From positions 1 through 7,435 of the forward strand of contig JAISBG010000820.1 in NCBI GenBank assembly GCA_031266315.1: DNA of 7,435 nt, given 5' to 3'. A program made the position numbers and the translations under genes. Positions 1 to 5,380 of this stretch are shown one piece after another (position 1 is the first letter of the stretch; each line of letters begins with the position of its first letter). The notes beneath the pieces are model-generated. The model did not search any database, was not told the DNA's origin, and saw nothing but the letters and a program-made list of their open reading frames with translations. The DNA comes from Planctomycetaceae bacterium. GTDB taxonomy: Bacteria; Planctomycetota; Planctomycetia; Pirellulales; Thermoguttaceae.

Positions 1-74
1 GACATTATCAATATAAATCCAACTATAATGCTCCTCACAAATTTATTACAAAAATTTCCCATTTCAATTTTCCT
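1..74. other. Non-coding left edge downstream of the SHD1 gene
   Basis: The region is AT-rich and has no convincing terminator hairpin. A GAGGAG on the minus strand (31-36) resembles a ribosome binding site, but the only start at the right distance, TTG at 20-22, reaches a TGA after three further codons. Any next gene would have to begin beyond the window. Confidence 0.4.
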
Positions 75-1403
75 TCAATTTTCTTGTTTATTGATTTGTT
101 CTTGTACATATTTTTGGTCAGGTTTTGAGATTTGGTCGAGAGGGATTTTTGTTTTTCGGGTGTTGTCTTGACGTTCAAGTGTAACGTACTTCTTGCCGTC
201 TTTATCATCAATATCAACCGAAATCAATCGCGCCTCGATCTCATAACGACCATCAAGCGATTCCCAATGACGATACTCAAGTGTTGAAGGAAAGGCGATT
301 GTTGATTCTGTTACATCGATTTCAATTTGTAGTTGCTCGGCAAGAGATACATCGTATATTGGTGAACCATTTGCGCCGGTTCCTGAAATTGCTTCGAGAA
401 AGAGCGTCTGTTTACCGGCTTCAGTTGCTTTGTAATAAACATCATTTTTATCGCGGCGAAATTCTCCAGATGTTGAACGTAAACGAATCCATTCTGGGTG
501 CCTTGTTGCCTCTAACGTATACGCAATATTAAGTTTAATTTCTTCGCCAACCATAATGTTTTTCTTTGCTGATTCAAATCGATCAAAATAATATCTGTTA
601 ACAAATTTTTCAATCCGTTCTTTGGGAGGAAATGGTTTTCGAATGTATTCGCTGATTGCAATCGCCACTTCTAATAGTATCGTCGATTCAGTAAGCGTTT
701 TACGAACATCGTTATCGTATTCGGTAAAATTCGACTCAAGTATTACACCAACATTAAATATCGCAAAATCAACGGAGAGATCAATATTACAAAAAAATAT
801 AGTTTCATTGTTAGAACGTGTTTTGTCAATAGGAATTGCAATGTACGTTCTTTTATTGTTGTATACTTCGTATGTAGTTGTCTTAGATTCTTGTGATCGC
901 ATTATTGGATCAGATTCTTTAATTTTCTTATCCTCTGCTGTGTATTTAATAGAAATAATAGCTGCTATCCTTTCATTCTTGACAGGTCTATCAGCAGCAG
1001 TAATCGGGAGGGTCATTGGATGATATATCAAATGACTCCTTTCACCAGAGCGATCCCACAACACTCCCCAGCAACTCCATCTATCATTTAAATGTTCTTG
1101 GGGTGTATTTCTGTACAAACGCCATCCTTTTGTACTTTCACTTTTACCGATTATTGGTACGGTTGATAAGTGTAAGTAGAAAGGATTATTTTTTATATTC
1201 GAAAAATATTGATTTAATTCCTCTTGAACAACTTTACCGTCAAAGGGATATAATTCATATTGTTTTTCGCCAAATGTCATTGAAATAGCATTTTTACTAT
1301 TCTCTTCACTATGGCACATTGGTACTATTATCAATACCACCGTTACTGATAATATAAAATAGATATTACTCGACATAAAAAATGAAACTACTTTTTTATT
1401 CAT
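75..1403 (-). CDS. Secreted or membrane-anchored protein with C-terminal SHD1 domain
   Basis: This protein has 442 residues. The start is ATG at 1401-1403, with an AGAGGA ribosome binding site 7 bases upstream; the stop is TGA at 75-77. The N-terminus is basic (MNKK) followed by a hydrophobic segment at about 15-29 (IYFILSVTVVLIIVP) and then a charged SEENSKN stretch. This is a signal peptide or a single anchor; VPMC is not a convincing lipobox. Residues about 30-290 match no family I recognise; they include a WSCWGVLWDRSGE patch and many predicted strands. Residues about 283-365 (from NIMVGEEIKLNIAYTLEA) look like a beta-sandwich. Residues about 375-434 resemble the SLA1 homology domain 1 (SHD1): RHWES..GRYEIEARLISVD, then KYVTLERQDN and KIPLDQISKPDQKYV, the usual pattern ending in PL..LS..DQ.YV. 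In yeast Sla1 this small barrel binds NPFxD peptides; bacterial copies are frequent in Planctomycetota and of unknown ligand. The gene lies 209 bases downstream of the transglutaminase-like gene on the same strand, so co-transcription is possible but not shown. Confidence 0.88.
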   Translation of the reverse strand: MNKKVVSFFMSSNIYFILSVTVVLIIVPMCHSEENSKNAISMTFGEKQYELYPFDGKVVQEELNQYFSNIKNNPFYLHLSTVPIIGKSESTKGWRLYRNTPQEHLNDRWSCWGVLWDRSGERSHLIYHPMTLPITAADRPVKNERIAAIISIKYTAEDKKIKESDPIMRSQESKTTTYEVYNNKRTYIAIPIDKTRSNNETIFFCNIDLSVDFAIFNVGVILESNFTEYDNDVRKTLTESTILLEVAIAISEYIRKPFPPKERIEKFVNRYYFDRFESAKKNIMVGEEIKLNIAYTLEATRHPEWIRLRSTSGEFRRDKNDVYYKATEAGKQTLFLEAISGTGANGSPIYDVSLAEQLQIEIDVTESTIAFPSTLEYRHWESLDGRYEIEARLISVDIDDKDGKKYVTLERQDNTRKTKIPLDQISKPDQKYVQEQINKQEN

Positions 1404-1410
1404 GATTTTA

Positions 1411-1416
1411 TCCTCT
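1411..1416 (-). promoter_or_regulatory. Ribosome binding site of the SHD1-domain gene
   Basis: AGAGGA on the minus strand lies 7 bases before the ATG at 1401-1403. It supports this start over Met10 (MSSNIYF), which would lose the basic N-region of the export signal. Confidence 0.75.
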
Positions 1417-1545
1417 TGTTAAAAACAATCTTATCAAAAGCGATACAATAAATAATAAATATTTGTTGTATACTTTACATGGTTATAAATTAGTTGTTTT
1501 CGAAGTACGGGCGTTTCGCTTGCAAGTGCAAATATACAATTTTTT

Positions 1546-1566
1546 TGTGCAGGCAGGGTGCCCACA
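1546..1566. repeat. REP-like GC-rich hairpin between the two left genes
   Basis: On the plus strand TGTG, a CA bulge, GGCA, a GGG loop, TGCC and CACA form an 8-bp stem with a two-base bulge. The block has 14 G+C in 21 bases, inside an AT-rich gap. T residues precede it on the plus strand, and A residues follow it on the minus strand, so it lacks the U tract of a terminator for the gene that ends at 1613. It looks like a short dispersed palindromic unit, but only one copy is present here. Confidence 0.4.
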
Positions 1567-1612
1567 TTAATAAAAATGGTAATTTGATACCGTGCAAAGT
1601 ATATCGTAAATA

Positions 1613-4600
1613 TTAATCGACAGTAGAAACTTGTATTTGATTAGACCAATTACAGGATCCTCTCCCCGCCGTACCTGGTGTACTCAAGGATGATTTATAC
1701 TCGTTGTAGTTATAGATTGTGTCAAATGAAAAAGTTGTACCCGCCGTTCTGGTACCTGTTGTAAAAATAATATTTATCCCGTCTTGCGATCTGGTTGTTG
1801 TAATATTGTGACTGTTGGTCAACTCAATGTTATCTTTTTTTAGCGTATAGGTCGTAGTATCAGCATTAATGGCAATTTCAAATTTTGCATTTATTCCGAA
1901 TATATCAGGAGTTATGCCCAATATAGGATTACAATTAAGTTTACCGGCTTCATTCCCCATAACGCTACTTAAACTGAGATTATTGGGAATATCAAATGGG
2001 AGTCCAGCTGACAATTTACAATTTGTACTGGTAGCATTCACACCATTAGCATTTTTTGTTGGATCTGGAATACCTAATTTAAGACATGCGTCATAAACTT
2101 CAGCATCGTTGGGAGGAGTAGTAGCACCTGATGCATGAACTGTAACTGCATGAAAATTAAAACCGCCCGATTGTAAAAGTCCTATTGACATAAATTGATC
2201 CAGCCCAATAGGGTTAATTGGATTCAATACATAATTATCTTCGATAATTCCCACACGTAAATTTCCCCCAACAATATTAGTGAATACCGCGAGTAATAAT
2301 GCACAATCACGACAATTTATTGTATTAGGAGACTTGTATACGGTGGTTCCCCCAAAAGTTTGCCACCATACTAATCTTGAATTCTGAACATTAGAATCGT
2401 TTCTTAAAAAAAGCATAAAATTTGCCATACGTAAATGTGAATTACTTTCTGCATAATTTTGTGCTCCCGAAGTTATATCGTACGACAACTTTGACGCTTG
2501 TCCACCAATGTTACCTTCTAATTCATTTATAGCTTTTTCCATTCTCGTGTAGAGTGGTTTAAGACCGGTAGATGTAAGGGTAATTCCTCCTGCCATATTG
2601 CCGGACGTTGCAACATCAACAACCGCTAGCCATGGTTTTTCACCTGAACTGATTCCCCATGGAGCATGTGGTGTGTCAATTATTGTGTAACATTTGTGGT
2701 TTGATGTGAAAGTGCCCGGGATAGTAATTTTTGTACTACCATCTTTGTAAAACCAACTATACTCAAATTCCAATGTCTCATTACCAACCTTATTTTGAAC
2801 TTCATCCATATTAAACTCAACCTTAGTTCCTACTGTGATCTTATCATCTGTCTCTTTCTCTATCCCGTACTGAATTTCATATTCATCATCATCCAAACTA
2901 GCAATGGTTTTTTTCCTTTGGATTTTCATGAATATATCAGGTGTGTCTGTCGGTATTGTTCCTGTTGCAGCACCACCCGTAAGATGCGAAACGTAATTAT
3001 TAGAGGGGGTGGGCATAATTTTTATTGTTGAACCCTTCACGTAACAGATTGGATAGTTATAGTAAGTTGAACGTACTGGAGTTGTTTCTGTTGTCATTTT
3101 AGGATAGAAAGTTTCTTTGTAAATTGAATCTTCCTCAAGTGCAGCCAAGCCGTCACTAGTGTCAACATTCAATGTTATTCCCTTGCTAGAAAGTTGCCAC
3201 GGGATACTGTAAGCCCATTTGGTTGCTGAAGTCGATTGTCCCGTATTGATATCTGCTTGCGTTGTATGAAATTGCATTGGAACATAAGTACCGCTAGCCG
3301 CTTCAAATTCGATTTTCCCTATTCCCAATCGAACGACATAAACATCAACACTCTCCGAATCAATCTCATTATTGGCGGTATCACGAAGAATAGCTTTGAT
3401 TGTGTATTTTTTTGGGTCTGCAAATTTACCATCGTTTATACTTTTCCATTTGCCGTCCCAACTCCAGCTCCAATCTGAATTTTTACTAGTATTCGGAGTT
3501 GTACTGGTAGCTGGAGCATTTCTGGTTAAAATATTGACCGTATTGGTTCCATCTAAAACATTAACCTCAGATGTCATATCTGGACATGTTATTATTGATT
3601 CAATGGTAGTGGTTCCAGACAACTTAGGATCAAGTACCTTTGTATTTGTTGCGAGTTTAAATTGACAAACGTAAAGACAACCTTTATCTTCTGCACCTGT
3701 ATTTTTATGTTCCAAAAAAACTTCAATTTCACCACTATCCGGTAATGAATTGGCAATTCCATAAAAATCCTTCGCTGCGTTACTCACTGTTATGGGGTTT
3801 CCATCACTATCCTCTGCTACGCCTGTTTGACACCAAGACTCTGAAGTCAAATCCCACCCCGTCGTTGATATAATTTCATTGTCTTCGCCATCAAGTAATT
3901 TCAAATTGTCATTGAAGGTCGGTACCAATTTGCCAACATTTAAATCAGGCGGAAAGTAAGCAAATGTAATTGTCCGTTTACTTTTTGCAGGTTGCGGACT
4001 AGGCATTGGATCACAGTATCTCAAATATGCTTTTTTGTCATTTTGTTCCTCCAAACTACCAATTTTTACATATACCTCAACAGCTGTACCTTTTGCCGTA
4101 TCGTTTTTAGATTTCCATGTCAATTTTACTTCTTTATCTCTCATGTTTGAACTTGTGGTACCGCCTACGTACAAACTTGCAGGAAAATCTTCATTGACGA
4201 GATTCCATGTACGTTTTGTATTTTTTTCTCCGCCGGTTTCGCTGTTGTACAAATCAAGACCTGTCAAAGAAAGAGTAGCTGTTTCTCCGGCACTTTTCGG
4301 TTCAGCTTTCAACTCCAATGTTGCTCTTTTTGCTGAGGCAAAAAATACTCCCGGGCTTTCCTCTTCGCCCTCACCAATTCCACCAAGAATAACATCAACA
4401 TTAAAAACACCAACATCTTTTTCATCTTTGGCACTGGATGTCGTATGCTTTGCCGTAAGTGTACTTTCTTTGGGATTTTTTCCTTTGACTTTGACTGTTA
4501 TTTTTCCGGCTTTAGTTCCGGATCGTCCAGCTAATACCCATGACAATTTACCGTCTGTTGGATTTACTGTTGCGCTATTTGTAACGCCAGCAACAAAATC

Positions 4601-5185
4601 CGAATCAATAACATCGTACAAATCCGATAATCCGCTCAACTCTATCGAGCCGTCTGTAAAGGCATCGGTATCGTATGCAATTTCAATTGTTTCTTCGTCT
4701 CCCTTTTTGAGCCAACGCGGAGCCGTTAATGTGATATTTTTTACAGTTATTTTTACAGGCGTTATTGATATTACATCCGTACCGTCGCTTGTATTATCTA
4801 AACGATACTTCATACGAAACTTTACCCAACTCGTACCAACATTCAAGCCTTTTATTGTGACTTTTTTTGTGTAAGTTTTTTGAGTTACCCATTCACTATC
4901 TGCTTCAGTTGTCGCTGAAACGATTGTGGGATCTTCAGTATTACATGTCTCGTCCGAATATGCCGTTGCGCCAACATATTGCCATTGACAATTTTGAATA
5001 CTTTCCTGCCCTTGTACACCGTTGGCAGTACAATTACCAGTAACATCAAATACGTTTTCAGAACCAATCGCGCAAATCTTTTCTGTCGGTGTTGCAGCAA
5101 CAGATGTTGTAATTTGTGCGTGAGCAAAATTACTCAATTGCATTACAAAAAATAATGCAAAAATCAACTTAACGATATGTAACAT
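1613..5185 (-). CDS. Large secreted protein: Ig-like/beta-rich modules plus C-terminal transglutaminase-like Cys-His-Asp core
   Basis: This protein has 1190 residues. The start is ATG at 5183-5185, with an AGGAGAA Shine-Dalgarno 8 bases upstream and a clear Sec signal peptide (hydrophobic residues about 5-17, likely cleavage after AHA at residue 23). Residues about 24-800 are Thr/Ser/Gly/Asp-rich, with alternating hydrophobic strands typical of Ig-like or other extracellular beta-sandwich modules. Cysteines at 38, 52, 66 and 81 and later pairs (GCLYVC) suggest disulfides. A Trp-rich spot lies at 572-576. From about 830 (HKCYTIIDTPHAPW) the sequence fits a transglutaminase-like core: NCRDCALLLAVFTNIVG places the putative nucleophile at Cys958, FNFHAVTVH gives His1012, and EVYDACLKL gives Asp1032. 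This is the Cys-His-Asp order of the papain/transglutaminase fold. Known enzymes of the fold act as proteases, amidases or crosslinkers; which applies here cannot be told. A further beta-rich tail of about 150 residues follows. No LPXTG or PEP-CTERM anchor is visible. The family is not one I can name, and the enzymatic call is inference. Confidence 0.9.
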   Translation of the reverse strand: MLHIVKLIFALFFVMQLSNFAHAQITTSVAATPTEKICAIGSENVFDVTGNCTANGVQGQESIQNCQWQYVGATAYSDETCNTEDPTIVSATTEADSEWVTQKTYTKKVTIKGLNVGTSWVKFRMKYRLDNTSDGTDVISITPVKITVKNITLTAPRWLKKGDEETIEIAYDTDAFTDGSIELSGLSDLYDVIDSDFVAGVTNSATVNPTDGKLSWVLAGRSGTKAGKITVKVKGKNPKESTLTAKHTTSSAKDEKDVGVFNVDVILGGIGEGEEESPGVFFASAKRATLELKAEPKSAGETATLSLTGLDLYNSETGGEKNTKRTWNLVNEDFPASLYVGGTTSSNMRDKEVKLTWKSKNDTAKGTAVEVYVKIGSLEEQNDKKAYLRYCDPMPSPQPAKSKRTITFAYFPPDLNVGKLVPTFNDNLKLLDGEDNEIISTTGWDLTSESWCQTGVAEDSDGNPITVSNAAKDFYGIANSLPDSGEIEVFLEHKNTGAEDKGCLYVCQFKLATNTKVLDPKLSGTTTIESIITCPDMTSEVNVLDGTNTVNILTRNAPATSTTPNTSKNSDWSWSWDGKWKSINDGKFADPKKYTIKAILRDTANNEIDSESVDVYVVRLGIGKIEFEAASGTYVPMQFHTTQADINTGQSTSATKWAYSIPWQLSSKGITLNVDTSDGLAALEEDSIYKETFYPKMTTETTPVRSTYYNYPICYVKGSTIKIMPTPSNNYVSHLTGGAATGTIPTDTPDIFMKIQRKKTIASLDDDEYEIQYGIEKETDDKITVGTKVEFNMDEVQNKVGNETLEFEYSWFYKDGSTKITIPGTFTSNHKCYTIIDTPHAPWGISSGEKPWLAVVDVATSGNMAGGITLTSTGLKPLYTRMEKAINELEGNIGGQASKLSYDITSGAQNYAESNSHLRMANFMLFLRNDSNVQNSRLVWWQTFGGTTVYKSPNTINCRDCALLLAVFTNIVGGNLRVGIIEDNYVLNPINPIGLDQFMSIGLLQSGGFNFHAVTVHASGATTPPNDAEVYDACLKLGIPDPTKNANGVNATSTNCKLSAGLPFDIPNNLSLSSVMGNEAGKLNCNPILGITPDIFGINAKFEIAINADTTTYTLKKDNIELTNSHNITTTRSQDGINIIFTTGTRTAGTTFSFDTIYNYNEYKSSLSTPGTAGRGSCNWSNQIQVSTVD

Positions 5186-5193
5186 AATTTTTG

Positions 5194-5200
5194 TTCTCCT
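5194..5200 (-). promoter_or_regulatory. Ribosome binding site of the 1190-residue gene
   Basis: AGGAGAA on the minus strand lies 8 bases before the ATG at 5183-5185. It fixes the start and agrees with the signal peptide that begins there. Confidence 0.8.
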
Positions 5201-5222
5201 GAATTTTATTTTTTTGCTTTTA

Positions 5223-5331
5223 TACCGTAGCCGGTAAGGCGATAGGCTTCGCCTTTGAACAACCGCTCCACATTGTTGCGATTGCGTGTTCAGCTCCCTG
5301 AATTTTTAAACGACTTCAGCATACTAATGCT
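5223..5331 (-). repeat. Tandem hairpin array in the leader of the 1190-residue gene
   Basis: Read on the minus strand, this stretch holds five successive perfect inverted repeats: AGCAT/TAGT/ATGCT (5331-5318), TTCAG/GGAG/CTGAA (5302-5289), AACAA with a 10-base loop and TTGTT (5277-5258), AAGGCGA/AGCCTA/TCGCCTT (5255-5236) and TACCG/GCTA/CGGTA (5236-5223, sharing one base with the previous stem). A hand count gives 52 G+C in 5221-5330 (47%), clearly above the AT-rich flanks. An A-rich tract and the ribosome binding site follow before the ATG. It could be a structured 5' leader RNA, a dispersed intergenic repeat, or a mobile-element remnant. I know of no named RNA family that fits, and copy number cannot be seen from one window. 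Confidence 0.6.
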
Positions 5332-5375
5332 TTAGTTACGCCAAAAATCGTCACGATTTATGAATTGTAACTAAA
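5331..5375 (-). repeat. Nested inverted repeat just downstream of the propeller gene
   Basis: The outer arms TTTAGTTAC (5375-5367) and GTAACTAAA (5339-5331) pair over 9 bases. Between them lies a 15-base palindrome, AAATCGTGACGATTT (5359-5345), which can fold as a 6-bp hairpin with a TGA loop. The structure begins 5 bases after the TAA stop of the propeller gene. The inner hairpin runs into a short T run on the minus strand, so it may be a weak intrinsic terminator. The outer stem has no U tract after it and is more like a bidirectional barrier, an RNA 3' stabiliser or the boundary of the adjacent hairpin array. Confidence 0.6.
5345..5359 (-). terminator. Possible weak intrinsic terminator of the propeller gene
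   Basis: The hairpin AAATCG/TGA/CGATTT is preceded by a short A-rich stretch. Its last three T residues run on into two more (5347-5343), giving five T in all. The stem is short and has only two G-C pairs, so termination would be inefficient. It lies 21 to 36 bases after the stop codon at 5381. Confidence 0.3.
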
Positions 5376-5380
5376 TTATT

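Larger units (their letters stand above)
1404..1612. other. 209-base intergenic region upstream of the SHD1 gene
   Basis: No gene is visible. Next to the SHD1 gene it is very AT-rich (13 G+C in 1431-1500). Further right are two GC-rich blocks: 1501-1530 (17 of 30) and the hairpin at 1546-1566. A 12-base palindrome, TTGCA/AG/TGCAA (1520-1531 on the plus strand), could be an operator half-site pair. Promoter candidates for the minus strand are poor: TTGCAC with a 17-base spacer and TTTATT near 1597-1569, or TATTAT near 1454-1449 with only a weak -35. None is called with confidence. Confidence 0.5.

Noticed and set aside
31..36. GAGGAG on the minus strand as the ribosome binding site of a further gene
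   Set aside because: The TTG at the right distance is followed by a stop after three codons, and the next ATG (3-5) is 25 bases away.
622..1023. 133-codon plus-strand frame with hydrophobic stretches resembling a membrane protein
   Set aside because: It is antisense to the SHD1 gene. The hydrophobicity is the mirror of polar codons on the other strand, and no ribosome binding site is evident.
1203..1244. NPF motif in the N-terminal part of the SHD1 protein as a self-ligand of its SHD1 domain
   Set aside because: The yeast ligand is NPFxD; here NPF is followed by YLHL with no Asp, so the match is probably chance.
4035..4874. 279-codon plus-strand open frame opposite the 1190-residue gene
   Set aside because: It lies wholly inside a well-supported minus-strand gene with a signal peptide and ribosome binding site. 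Its translation is low-complexity Ser/Val/Phe/Pro, as expected for the antisense of a Thr/Lys/Asp-rich protein.
5236..5255. 7-bp hairpin as an intrinsic terminator
   Set aside because: On the minus strand no U tract follows it directly; the downstream tract is A-rich. On the plus strand the stem is followed by TTGAAC and there is no plus-strand gene to terminate.
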